This document shows, one piece after another, positions 25,886-36,004 of a stretch of 64,000 nucleotides of DNA. Each line of letters starts with the position of its first letter. The stretch's first letter is position 1. The stretch is taken from positions 1,364,001-1,428,000 of the forward strand of contig CM070506.1 of assembly GCA_036346375.1 (NCBI GenBank). The letters run 5' to 3'. The notes below the pieces were generated by a model. The model did no database searches. It saw only the letters and a list, made by a program, of their open reading frames with translations, and had not been told where the DNA came from. This stretch comes from Guadua angustifolia (lineage: Eukaryota > Streptophyta > Magnoliopsida > Poales > Poaceae). A program made the position numbers and the translations under genes.

Positions 25886-26395
25886 TTGATGTCTCCCCAC
25901 GATCTACACGACTCCCTAGCTAGTCCCCACTTCGATCCCCAGTCCCCAGTTCGGCCATCCATTCATCAATTTCGCCATTCACACAGCGCCGAATGCCCGA
26001 ATCCCTCGTCGTCGCCGGGCCCTGAATCTCTGATCGTGCGGCCGCCGACCAGCCCCACCCTGCCTGGCAGTAGCTCCCGCCATCGGATCTCTCCACCGGA
26101 GCCCTCCACCACCGGCGCCCCCCACCGATCGAAGCCCTCCATCAGATCCCTCCACCAGAGCCCTCCACCACCGGCGCCCTCCCCCATCAGATCCCTCCAC
26201 CACCGGCACCTCCCCCCAGGGGATGTGCAGTATGTGTGCCTATCTATCACCGATGCCCTGAAGGCCCCCAGCACCTGGGTCTTCCTCTTCGCCGCCGTCT
26301 CCAAGACCGGCGCCACCGTCCGCAGCCGCGGCACTAGTGAGCCTCCCCACTCTCATTCCTCCCCCTGCCCACTTGCCGTGAGCGCGTCCCCCTAG
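25886..26395 (+). CDS. Proline/serine-rich open frame at the start of the chimeric element, unrecognised
   Basis: The 169-codon frame opens with two Met codons. It is dominated by Pro, Ser and His and contains a degenerate tandem repeat around SLHQSPPPPAPSPIRSLHH (residues ~85-110). The following stretch (residues ~111-147, GDVQYVCLSITDALKAPSTW and onward) is less repetitive and looks more like a true protein segment, with a hydrophobic run WVFLFAAV. A possible splice donor (GTGAG) occurs near 26337. I do not recognise a family. GC content is far above the surrounding DNA, as expected for a grass first exon, so it may be the captured 5' end of a gene supplying a promoter to the chimera. It could equally be non-coding. 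Confidence 0.35.
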   Translation: MMSPHDLHDSLASPHFDPQSPVRPSIHQFRHSHSAECPNPSSSPGPESLIVRPPTSPTLPGSSSRHRISPPEPSTTGAPHRSKPSIRSLHQSPPPPAPSPIRSLHHRHLPPGDVQYVCLSITDALKAPSTWVFLFAAVSKTGATVRSRGTSEPPHSHSSPCPLAVSASP

Positions 26396-27544
26396 GGTTT
26401 TATGGTTTTGGCTCTTCATGGCTTTGCATTGCTTGGGTGCGTTGGGGCTAGGTCAGGGACCTGGAGTAGTGTCCTTCTATTGCTTCGTTTGCCTCGATTA
26501 GCCAGCTAATGCTTAGACGAGCTCTGCTACGCTAGCGAAGATTGTAGTGGAAAGCGGCGGTGTTCAGTGGAGTGTTGAGTACTCCAATTTGGATGATGTA
26601 AAAGTTGATCACAAGTGTGTTTCTGAACCGGATCGTGCGAGTGATCGTAATTCACAAACTGGGTCGCAAATGATGTGGAAACAGGAAATTCTAGAGTGAC
26701 CTTTTGGTCATTTTGCTGTGAAATTAGAGTTGAAATATTCAATTTGTCACATTCTATGCCATTTCTAAGAACCATAACTTAGCACCTACATTGTTTTTGT
26801 GTGCTTGTTGTGCCTACAAGTAGAGACAGTAATGGAACACAGGGAATTATTACTTCTGCATGATCTACACCCACATGCATGTCATTACAGAAATCGAAAT
26901 ATGTACATATTGCTTCATACCACATGATCCATGCTTACTGATCAAGAGTTCTTGTTCCAACTGCAGCATATACTGTTCTATGCTCTTGACCTCTACCAAA
27001 CTGCTGGAAGCACCCAGTAAAACTAGCAACTGAGTAATGTTTTTCTTCTTGATTGCAGTTATGATAGTTATGTCGGTGGTCTCAGCTGTTCACTCCTATG
27101 AAATAGCCATTATAGAGGTCAAAGAAAAGTAGAATGTTTTAATTCTTTATACAAAATTCCTACTCTCGGAAGAACATAAATTACAAAGCTGTTTGATGCA
27201 TAATCATGTAGAAGAAAAAGGCCATAAAGAATTTACGCATTCATGCTTGTGGAAGGAAATTGTCCAGTAATTTTATAAGGCTATGTTAATGTTTCTCATT
27301 ATCTGCATGTAAATTGCCTTCTGAAGAATACCAGTTTTGTCTGATTTTTCTCTTCCACGCATAACTGATATAATGTTAGTTTCTCGAGTTCATAGCTTTG
27401 AAATGAACTCCTTTTGGTTTACTTTTGTTTCACCTTTTTTAGCATTATGTAGAGGACTTTTGTGATTTTCTTAGTTTGTGACTTCGCTGGTTATGTGTTT
27501 ACAGGTAGTGTTAATTAGAGGGAACCTTACGGAACGGTATGGGA

Positions 27545-28536
27545 TCTGAACAGCAATGATCGAGAGCAGCACAGATGCTTAGTCGGATTGACCTCGACTC
27601 AGGAATCAGGTAGAAACTGAATTTTGTATCCCCAAATATATGAATGTAATTTTCTATGAGTCATGGGAATTTTGGCCATTCTTTCAAAATCAAGATGCTT
27701 TACAACACGAACGAATTATCCAACTGCGTCCAGATTGCATGACTCTATTTTATAGATTACCGTTCTTTGGCTGTTATTATCATCATTGCATAGTGTCGGG
27801 TGGATTAATGTAGATCTCCTTTTGTAGGATGCCGATGCAGTGACTGCAGAAGCTTTTTTTAACAGAGCTTTGTTTCTGGTCACAACCAGCAACCACGAAA
27901 TTCTAGACTTACAGTACAAGGTTTGTTGGTGTCGAAACAGTTGAACAATTATTTTGGCTACTTTAAAAACAAACGGTTTACTTCGCCTTTCTGTTTTGTA
28001 TTATTTCAAGGTCTGTTATGCAACAATTTTGGATCTCAAATGAAGATTTCTTGGAAGTCATACTTTGATATTATGGTATCTCTTAGATTAAACAATGCCA
28101 AATTGGAGATGGGTAAGGCTTTCTCCATTCTGTTTCATATTTTCCCCCTTTTCCAATCTGTTTGCCGGCTATTCTTACCTCTTAAAAAATCTGTCTTGTA
28201 TGGTCATCTGTTGACTTGCTGGTGAGATGATGCCTATTTTCTATCTCTACACCCTTCTTGAAATATTTCAAGATTTCACATACTGCATGCACTTTAGTTG
28301 CCCTACTTGCTAGCCATGTTTTATATATTACATGTTGATTATGTGCGATTAATTAAGCAGATTGTACCTGCAGCTGATGCTACTTCCTTATTTTCTTCTA
28401 AAAAAACCTTATGGAATATTCTTTGCACACAATCTTAGAGAGATCAATGAAAATGCTCTAGAGTGCTGCTGTCATGTGCACAATATTGGCTGCTGCTGGT
28501 GCACAACGCACTCGTGTTCTTGCTACATTGTACAAG
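27545..28536 (+). pseudogene. CSN4: Captured fragment of COP9 signalosome subunit 4 (CSN4)
   Basis: CSN4 is a PCI-domain subunit of the nuclear COP9 signalosome, which removes NEDD8/RUB from cullins. Four pieces appear in order. About 27555-27609 encodes AAQMLSRIDLDSGIR, with an in-frame stop just before it. 27828-27920 encodes a segment starting DADAVTAEAFFNRALFLV. About 28011-28115 encodes VCYATILDLK followed by decay. 28455-28536 encodes ILAAAGAQRTRVLATLYK. These match successive parts of the helical repeat region before the PCI domain. Introns remain between them, and the 27827 acceptor and 27920 donor are intact, so capture was from DNA. The N-terminus, PCI domain and C-terminus are absent. 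Stops and frame losses make it non-functional. Confidence 0.75.
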
Positions 28537-28689
28537 GTTGCTTACTAATTAAAAGTTCTTGTTCCAACTACAATGCATACTGTTCTATGGTCTTGACCTT
28601 TGCCGGACTTACTGAAAGCATCCAATAAAACTAGCAACTGAGGAGTTATGTTAGATGCTTATTCACACCTTTCATTCTTTGTTTTGCAG

Positions 28690-29640
28690 GGCAAAAGTTT
28701 TCTATTGCTCAAATTGAGGAGTTATGTTCAAATCCTGTCCAATCTATATCAAATGACCAAATTCATGATATTGTTGTGTTTCTTCACCAGACTGATGGCC
28801 TCTCAAAGTATATGGATTCTTTTACTAACATTATCTTATTATAATTCTTGTCAGCCTATCTTGTAAACCTCTTGTATTTCACACATCTAATCTTTCTGAT
28901 CTTCTTTAGGTATGTCCAGACTTGGCTATGCAACATTAGTGCGATCGATGCTTGAGTACCCAGAAGTCTTACTTCTTGGTGTTAGCCATATCAATGTATG
29001 TTTTCTGTTCCTAGTATTTGTGGAATCCCCTACTCCAAATATTGTTTCTGTTCCTAGCATTTGTGGAATCCCCTACTCCAAATATTGTTACCATATTTTT
29101 AACTAGAAATAAGTACATTTTACACCCTTGAACTTTTCAAATAGTCCATCTAACAAATTTAAAGTTTTAACTAGGGACAATATGTATTTGCCAGAAGGAT
29201 GGGTTTGATTGCATATTTTTGACATGCGTTGTGCTGGTAGCATTGATTATGATTGGTTGAAAACAATGTTTTGTGCTGAAAGGAATATGTTTTGTCCACA
29301 TTGGATCACTGTGCAAAACTAAATGTTTTAATGGAAGCAGCCATGGTTTGCCATTTACTTTCTGTAGTAGAAGTCTTCATGAATTTTATTCTACATAACT
29401 ATTGCGCGATGTAATATATGAAGTTCCATCTTTTACATTCACATTAATTATACTATTCGATAGACTCATATCACATTCATGGTTAACCATCAATAGGTTA
29501 TTCTGATCTTGATGAATTCTGTCAGTGATCCAGTTCTTGTTTTATTACCCTTTCACTTCTTTTGAAACAGATCCTATCTGCAGTCCTTGATTCCACCCCA
29601 TTTGCATTTAGCATCAAGCTTTTTCCTGAAAACTAAGCAT
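28690..29640 (+). pseudogene. NOT1: Captured fragment of NOT1 (CCR4-NOT scaffold)
   Basis: NOT1 is the large scaffold of the CCR4-NOT deadenylase that shortens mRNA poly(A) tails. Three exon-like pieces are visible. 28690-28843 encodes a stretch with FSIAQIEELCSNPVQSIS and HQTDGLSKYMDSF. 28910-28995 encodes RLGYATLVRSMLEYPEVLLL and ends at an intact GT donor. 29571-29636 encodes ILSAVLDSTPFAFSIKLF and then a stop. These resemble consecutive parts of the N-terminal third of plant NOT1, with a small internal deletion after MLEYP compared with what I remember of the family. Introns are retained. The fragment is a few per cent of a protein of over 2,000 residues and cannot function. Identification is by remembered motif, less firm than for CSN4. 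Confidence 0.6.
29000..29086. repeat. 41-bp tandem duplication
   Basis: A unit containing TCTGTTCCTAGTATTTGTGG is repeated immediately (about 29001 and 29046) with one base changed, within the intron-like DNA of the NOT1 fragment. Confidence 0.8.
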
Positions 29641-29988
29641 TGCATGGAGGTATGTGTACTGCAATTTCTATCCTTGTTTTGAGTAATGCTGGATACAAAA
29701 AGATAGCTCACTTCTAATATCCATCAACTTCATGTTTTTTTACTCATGTCTATGGACATCTTTACTCTGAACATCCATATCTGGCTAAAAATCTGAGCTC
29801 GTGCACTAATCATTTTTTTGGGTATGTTTATTACCGGTTAGAAACTCTCTCCAAGATGATGCAAATGTAATGTTGACTTCCTATGTTATGCTGTAATATT
29901 TCTTAATCGATTGTAGCATCCTCCAAGTATATTTGAAATGTATACATCTGATAATTACTGTTGTTTTGAATTTTGAGTGGAATTCAGG

Positions 29989-30073
29989 ATCTCGTAGATA
30001 TTGGCTCTCACGGTGTACTTGATCCCAATTTCATTGAGAAGCTGAGTGAAGAAAACTTTATTCTATTCACAAG
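29989..30073 (+). pseudogene. Isolated exon-like segment, unrecognised
   Basis: An open stretch (starting DLVDIGSHGVLDPNF and ending ENFILFTR) is bounded by a good acceptor (TTCAG at 29984-29988) and donor (GTAATG at 30074). The residues look like genuine protein. I cannot name the source. It may belong to NOT1 upstream, to the BRO1-type gene downstream, or to a sixth captured gene. Confidence 0.45.
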
Positions 30074-30406
30074 GTAATGCTTTAATGATGTCTGATGAGT
30101 TTAAGTATATGGGGGAATTTTAGCAAGGTATTGCCATCGTGTATAGTCAATTGGATGCTGGAATAATAGCTATAAGATTTCCTGCATGGATTTTGCAATT
30201 AATTATACTGCCAATTTCATTAGTGCTATTAGAGAAATCATTGAACTGTGTGACTTAGGGTTTTGTGATTTGAGTTTTGATCCATCTGTTGATTCATGTT
30301 TGTCATCGGCAACCATTTTTCTGCAAATTGGTAGATTAGGCCTTATAATTGGCTGTATATGAGGAATAGGCATCCTTTGGAGTTCCTGCATGATTTCTGC
30401 AATTCA

Positions 30407-31013
30407 GATGGAAGACCTTAGATGATGACGAGGTGAGAATTTATGATAGGTGGTGTTCTAATTTTTGTTTTCGATGTTCATATTGATTCTTAAAAAGAGG
30501 ATATTTTGCATTCAGGAGTGTTGTTTGGCGAGCGCTTGGTATGAAGTGCTGTCGGTCGTCCACATGATGGCGATGCTTGCATTGTTCGAGGCCAACCTGA
30601 TATTCATTCCGAAGAATGGTCAAGTTGGAAGTGAAAGGAAGGTATCAAAAGGTCTGTTCATCTGTTAACACTACATATTGGCGTAATTAGTTATCTACAT
30701 GTGTTTTGTTACGTATGCTGCTTCGATCATGCGCTGGAAGGATTTAATTACTAGTACAGCATATAGATAGATTGCTTGGATAATATTAAAGAATACATTT
30801 AATATCATAAGGAGCTCATATTACTTCTGGAATACTTCTTCAGTTGGATACTTTGGACATAGTGAAATTGGCTTTTATTTTTGCTACTCATGGTAAAATT
30901 AATGAAATGACACATTTTTTGAGTACTAGGTGCAAAGAAGGATGTTGTTAGCATTAGGATGCTTGGACTACTCCATGCATCACATACTTGTTCAGATACC
31001 GGCACAAGTCAAG
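30407..31013 (+). pseudogene. Captured fragment of a plant BRO1-domain (ALIX-like) protein
   Basis: BRO1-domain proteins bind ESCRT-III and act in endosomal sorting. Three exon-like pieces occur. 30407-30432 encodes WKTLDDDE with an intact GT donor. 30516-30641 encodes a segment with ASAWYEVLSVVHMMAMLALF and EANLIFIPK. 30930-31013 encodes a segment with MLLALGCLDYSMHHILVQIP. The WYE(V/L)LSVxHMMAM word and the GCLDxxxxHVL word, in that order, are typical of the plant BRO1-like proteins I know. Acceptors at 30515 and 30929 are intact. Only a central portion is present. There is no visible in-frame stop in these three pieces, but neighbouring exons are missing. Confidence 0.6.
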
Positions 31014-31021
31014 TATGCATG

Positions 31022-31980
31022 CAACCTGCAATGCATGCAAACCTACAAGTTATCAACTTCATATTACCCTGTTAAAGGTTGACTGCCAAGATCCCAAAAA
31101 CTTGAACCTAGGGTAAATTTATTATTACACCTTGTGCAAGCAATTCTTTCACTCTCCATATTGATTTGAAAGGAAAATGGGAATAATCTGCTAACACATC
31201 CTACTACTACTTTATTGCAAAATCACATACAAAAGAAAACTCTTCTTTCTTGTTTTTCTCTTCTTTCTTTTTCTCCTGACAGGTGAAGTGCATTTCTTGT
31301 TTTTCTCTTCTTTCTTTTTCTCCTCTTTACCGCCATCCATGTAAACTGAGAAAGGGATCAAAACTATAAAATTTGATTGGTCCTTTTCAACCCAGCAACT
31401 AAACCATTTTCTTTCTGTATAGATTGGTCCTTTTCAACCCAGCAAGGGCGAGAAAGCAAAACTGACAGTGAAAGTCCGACTTAACATCCATGGGATAGTC
31501 TTAGTTGAATCAGCAACTGTGAGTGAGAAAGCTAGCTCCTTTACTTGCTTTGTTTGCAACTATTTTTTTTGACGGAAATCAGTATGAGGAAATCACTTAA
31601 ATGTCTGTATGCAGATGTTGGAGGAGGAGGAAGTCGAAGTTCCAGTTGCAGCTACAAATTAATGAGCCACGAAAAGATTTAGCTACGATGGAGACAGATG
31701 AGGCACCTAATTGAGTCTGCTTCTGGAACTGATGTAAACATGCAGGAAGCCAAAGCTTCTGGAGATGCTGCTGGGGAGGATGCTGAAAATGGCGCACCAG
31801 ATTCCGAGGAAAAATCTATTCCAATGGAAACTGATGCTAAGGTATTGCACCACAAACCACTACACCAGTGATTGCCTGGAGCTTCCAGCCTTTGCCTCTA
31901 GTTGAAGAATATATACAAAATCAATTGCAACTAGTTGAAGAATGGTTAGGCAGATAAGCATTCAGATTGTAATTTATCAG
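31022..31980 (+). repeat. Direct duplication within the chimeric element, copy 1
   Basis: This segment, from the word ACCTACAAGTTATCAACTTC through the HSP110 exons to 'cagtaacattttcctac', recurs at 33239-34460. The second copy has ~415 extra bases at 33591-34005 and lacks the end of the last exon. Confidence 0.85.
31423..31841 (+). pseudogene. Captured HSP110/HSP70-15-type chaperone fragment, copy 1
   Basis: HSP110 proteins are HSP70 relatives acting as nucleotide-exchange factors and holdases in the cytosol or nucleus. Exon 31423-31518 encodes a stretch with GPFQPSKGEKAKLTVKVRLN and HGIVLVESAT, the end of the substrate-binding beta domain. Exon 31615-31841 encodes MLEEEEVEVPVAA, then decayed sequence with METDEA-like and DVNMQEAKASGDAAGED words, then IPMETDAK: the acidic loop before the helical lid. 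Both exons have intact splice sites (AG at 31422 and 31614, GT at 31519 and 31842). An in-frame stop follows VAATN in the second exon. A 23-base copy of the exon start is duplicated upstream at 31376-31398. Confidence 0.8.
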
Positions 31981-32377
31981 TAACATTTTCCTACTTTTAT
32001 GGGTGTGTTCTTGGCATGATGAAGGTTAGAAGTTGGAAGTATATGAAATTATCAAGTCTCCTTGCTTTCTTGAATTGTTGTGATCCCTACCGCCCTACCG
32101 CTTCATAGATCTTTGAAGAATACTGGATGGAGATACTATTTCAATTTGTAGTCCTGCACTGATAGTGGTACTTTAATCTAGAAAGTTTTTGTAAGAAAAA
32201 TCCTTTAATGATAGGCCACATCGGTTGTCATATTATTACACATAGTTGTTTCTGGATTTCAATTTATGTGTTTCTCCAAGAGAATTTCCCAACCTGTTTC
32301 TTAGTTTGCCATAAAATGACTAAGGTTCTTCACAGTATTAATTCTAAAAAGAAGCTATATTTTGTTATTTCTTTCAG

Positions 32378-32724
32378 GTGATCCATCACTTATTGATGGA
32401 GAATCCCTTGACAAGTTTGACATTATTGTAGTTAGCTGTGCATCTCTTAAAACAAAGGTGCAGATTCTTCTCTGAAGGTAGTTTTTTCACATCCTTTGCT
32501 TTGCAAGTGCCACTCAGTACTTTTTGTAAACGAAATTGCCACAACAAGTCTCTTGTTCTGTTTCTTGTGCTCACAATGTTTTTGCATGTGTTCTATGTTC
32601 TTTTTAGTTGTTAATTAATGATAACTGTCGGAAGAGAAGCAAGCGAATTGCATTCTACTCTATAGAGTGCAAGGATTCGTGTGGTGAAATATTTGTTGAT
32701 CTGCAGAATCATAGCTATCTTCAG
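32378..32724 (+). pseudogene. SAE1: Captured fragment of SUMO-activating enzyme subunit 1 (SAE1)
   Basis: SAE1 pairs with SAE2 as the E1 enzyme that activates SUMO. Exon 32378-32457 encodes DPSLIDGESLDKFDIIVVSC followed by ASLKTK. Exon 32608-32724 encodes NDNCRKRSKRIAFYSIECKD followed by SCGEIFVDLQN. Together they match consecutive parts of the SAE1 adenylation fold. Splice sites are intact (AG at 32377 and 32607, GT at 32458 and 32725). Both exons are open, but the rest of the gene is absent. The catalytic cysteine of the E1 lies in SAE2, so even an intact fragment would have no activity. Confidence 0.8.
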
Positions 32725-33590
32725 GTATGCATCATATAAGGATGTGTGTAGCATTTGTTCTATAGATCTGTCAATTTTTAGTTGTAGTACTTGTTTTGTT
32801 CAGAAGCTAAAACATCTATACCTTCCCCTCTAAGCATGCTTGCACAGATGCCTCCAATTGCTCCATGTTCTGGCTAGAATATTTGCCATTCCCCTTCAAA
32901 TAAAACCTGTTAATTTTTTATTCCTTATGTGCTGTGTAATTGTCATTTTATGTCTATTTCAATATTTTTCCATATCTGTGATTCTCCTGTAGTTTTGGAT
33001 CTCTAGGCTGACCACGATTTGTGTTGGGACATGCTTGTTTTAATTTTTAAATTAGACATCAGGGTGTGTGCATTCTGCATTCTCATGTTTGACCTCTAAA
33101 TTGATTGTCACATTCTGGCTGACTGATAATTGTCAACATATAAAAACCAGATATAGTGTTTTCTGTCCTTGATGAATGTACCTTTAAAGGATGAGAATAG
33201 CAAGGCAACTTAGTTCTTTTGTAATACAATTTGTAGTGACCTGCAATGCGTACAAACCTACAAGTTATCAACTTCATATTACCCTGTTAAAGGTTGACTG
33301 CCAAGATCCCAAAAACTTGAACCTAGGGTAAATTTATGATTACACCTTGTGCAAGCAATTCTTTCACTCTCCATATTGATTTGAAAGGAAAATGGGTATA
33401 ATCTGCTAACACATCCTACTACTACTTTATTGCAAAATCACATACAAAAGAAAACTCTTCTTTCTTGTTTTTCTCTTCTTTCTTTTTCTCCTGACAGGTG
33501 AAGTGCATTTCTTGTTTTTTTCTTATTTCTTTTTCTCCTCTTTACCGCCATCCTTGTAAACTGAGAAAGGGATCAAAACTATAAAATTTG

Positions 33591-34005
33591 AGATCACTAC
33601 TACTCGGCAAACAAATCCCTCCTTGCTTGTTGTTAAACATAAATATTTGTACCAAAGAGAGATCAAACTGGAATAAACACCCACTAGATAAATATAGAAA
33701 GGATATTTTAGTAGCATGTGTTAACGTTGTGAGTTCATGGCATAGGAAGCGGTCAAGGCTGTTTCTTGGCCATGTGAGTTGAGTGGTGCATCCTTAATTC
33801 CTGTATTTAAGTCATTGATTAGCTGAGTCCATAGATGCACAATAGAGTAAGAGAATAGTAGAAAGTGAAAGCGCAGGTGCAAAGCAGTTGCGCGCTAGGG
33901 AAACTCTCCGTGTGTCATTGTTCTTCCTCGATCTTGCATGTTCACTCTCTTGTGTTCATCTTCTTGTGATTGTGTGTGTTCCAAGAAGGATCTGTGCCAA
34001 CAACT
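33591..34005 (+). mobile_element. Insertion in the duplicated HSP110 segment, possible copia-type LTR remnant
   Basis: The inserted DNA ends GGATCTGTGCCAACA and contains TGTTAACG at 33719. 33719-34005 therefore has TG...CA form and LTR-like size (about 287 bases), with about 130 bases of possible internal sequence before it. No primer-binding site or TSD was confirmed. Confidence 0.35.
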
Positions 34006-34027
34006 AAACCATTTTCTTTCTGTATAG

Positions 34028-34401
34028 ATTGGTCTTTTTCAACCCAGCAAGGGCGAGAAAGCAAAACTGATAGTGAAAGTTCGACTTAACATCCATGGGA
34101 TAGTCTGATCAGTTGAATCAGCAACTGTGAGTGAGAAAGCTAGCTCCTTTACTTGCTTTGTTTGCAACTATTTTTTTTTGACGGAAATCAGTATGAGGAA
34201 ATCACTTAAATGTCTGTATGCAGATGTTGGAGGAGGAGGAAGTCGAAGTTCCAGTTGCAGCTACAAATTAATGAGCCACCAAAAGATTCAGCTATAGGAT
34301 GGAGACAGATGAGGCACCTAATTGAGTCTGCTTCTGGAACTGATGTAAACATGCAGGAAGCCAAAGCTTCTGGAGATGCTGCTGGGGAGGATGCTGAAAT
34401 T
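34028..34401 (+). pseudogene. Captured HSP110/HSP70-15-type fragment, copy 2
   Basis: Exon 34028-34126 repeats the end of the substrate-binding beta domain but has a TGA codon between HGIV and SVESAT. Exon 34224-34401 repeats MLEEEEVEVPVAA and the MQEAKASGDAAGED region, then diverges before the second METD word. Splice acceptors and donors are kept. Where copy 1 reads LVESAT, copy 2 reads SVESAT after the stop, so the copies decayed independently. Confidence 0.8.
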
Positions 34402-34699
34402 GGGATGGTTAGGCACATAAGCATTCAGATTGTAATTTATCAGTAACATTTTCCTACTTTTATGGGTGTGTTCTTGGCATGATGATGAGAAATTTGTTTC
34501 ACCCCCTTTGTATTAAAGTTTTTGTGATATATTACTTTTGATATTTGAGATTAGTTGGCTCGATTGAATTTCATAACAAATGTTGAATTCAAGAATGGCT
34601 GAGTGTTGTATGGGCTATTGTGCTATTCCCTGTTAATTATATTGAATTGGGATAATTTGATATGTGCCACCTTTGCTCTAAGATGGCATATAATAAATG

Positions 34700-35180
34700 C
34701 TGTACTAGACCATTCCCGGCATTTGATATGTGCCATCAGTAGGCAACCCCGACATTTATTATATGTCGGCTTAACGCTATTCCCGGCATTTTTTGTGTGC
34801 CATCAATGGACAACCCTGGCATCTAATATGTGCGAGGGTAATACTATTCCCGGCATTTGTTATGTGCCGTAGATAACCAACCCTGGCATGTAATATGTGC
34901 CAGGGTAACTCTATTCCCGGCATTTGTTATGTGCCGTAGATAGCTAACCCCGGCATTTGTTATGTGCCATGGTAACTCTATTCCCGGCATTTGTTATGTG
35001 CCGTAGATAGCCAACCCCAGCATTTAATATGTGCCAGGGTAACTCTATTCCCGGTATTTGTTATGTGCCGTAGATAGCCAACCTCGGCATTTATTATGTG
35101 CCAGGGTAACTTTATTCTCGGCATTTGTTATGTGCCGTAGATAGCCAACCCCGGCATTTATTATGTGCCGAGCTAGATAA
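34700..35180. repeat. 67-bp tandem array, about six to seven copies
   Basis: The word ATTCCCGGCATTTGTTATG or a variant starts at 34846, 34913, 34980, 35047 and 35114, an exact 67-bp period, with more diverged units to the left. Each unit contains two inverted copies of GGCATTTNTTATGTGCC. This is the layout of a CACTA subterminal transposase-binding array. Confidence 0.9.
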
Positions 35181-35325
35181 ACGCCGGGGATTACTTTTCC
35201 CCGACGGCGTTTTCCTTGACGTCCAATAAACGCCGGGGAAAGTGTTTTGGGGGCGTTTAGGCACTTATAGCGGCATATATAAGCGCCGTTAGTAGCTTAT
35301 TGTGAGGATTTTGTTGGTAGTAGCG

Positions 35326-35835
35326 CACATGTGCACTCGAGTCATCCTCATTTTTGTTGGTAGGCAGCATCACGCATGTGCTGTGTTCAACTCTTGCTTT
35401 GGGTAGTTTAATTATTATGTCTCTGACTGTGCAAAACTGAAGCATCTTGCTAGCTTACTTTCAGAGCATTGGATACCTGAAATGAAAACCGTGAGTAGAC
35501 TGCTATCACCTCTCGTTTGAGACCAAAAGTTTAATAACAAGTCAATGACATCGAAATAGGATATTAGTGTCTATTTACGTGGCATCACATTATCACCTGT
35601 CGCTTTTCACATCTCTGCACTAGGATTATGCGAAATGAAAAGGGAAATCTAGTGCTGACTGCTGCCGTGTTGGTAAACAATGCTTGGAAAGAATCATAAG
35701 ACACGGCATGAGTTACATTTCATTGAGCAGCAAGCAAGACATTTTATCCTATGAGTCAGTAGAAAATTAAATCTCTTGAAATTAGTACATGAAAATCGAG
35801 AAGGTTGGTAATGGGAAGTAGCATTTCACCATGGA
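35326..35835. other. Unassigned DNA between CACTA elements
   Basis: I see no gene, repeat or clear regulatory site. The last three bases (GGA) are the target-site copy of the next element. Confidence 0.5.
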
Positions 35836-36004
35836 CACTACTACAGATGGGACTATCACAAGCGGTTTGAAACCGTTTTTAGAAGCGGTTTTAGAACCGC
35901 TTGTAAGCAACCGCGAGTGATACTCCCGTTAGTATCATAAGCGGTTATACTAACCGCTTGTAGAAGTCACTTCAAAAGACAAATAATATTGTGAGGACTG
36001 GGAT

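Larger units (their letters stand above)
33239..34460 (+). repeat. Direct duplication within the chimeric element, copy 2 (with insertion)
   Basis: It aligns with 31022-31980 on both sides of a ~415-bp insertion at 33591-34005. The copies differ by scattered substitutions and small indels, which suggests duplication well before today but after capture of HSP110. Confidence 0.85.
25690..35325 (+). mobile_element. Chimeric multi-gene-capture element, probably a CACTA derivative ('Pack-CACTA')
   Basis: Both edges carry the motif GGCAT(T/A)-N-GTGCC in both orientations: sparse copies at 25705-25800 and a dense 67-bp array at 34700-35180. The right edge ends in TTGTTGGTAGTAGCG, a near match to a CACTA terminus (canonical ending TAGTAGTG). 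Between the edges are fragments of CSN4, NOT1, a BRO1-domain gene, HSP110 (twice) and SAE1, all on the plus strand with recognisable introns. No transposase is visible, so it would be non-autonomous. A Helitron or MULE origin remains possible because the left terminus was not found. The multi-gene content is much more certain than the superfamily. Confidence 0.6.

Noticed and set aside
25690..35325. A single multi-exon host gene on the plus strand
   Set aside because: Exon pieces belong to at least five unrelated families, and CSN4 and both HSP110 copies carry in-frame stops.
25690..35325. Helitron as the captor
   Set aside because: Considered because Helitrons often capture several genes. 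I saw no convincing 3' hairpin followed by CTRR, and the subterminal arrays favour CACTA. It is not excluded.
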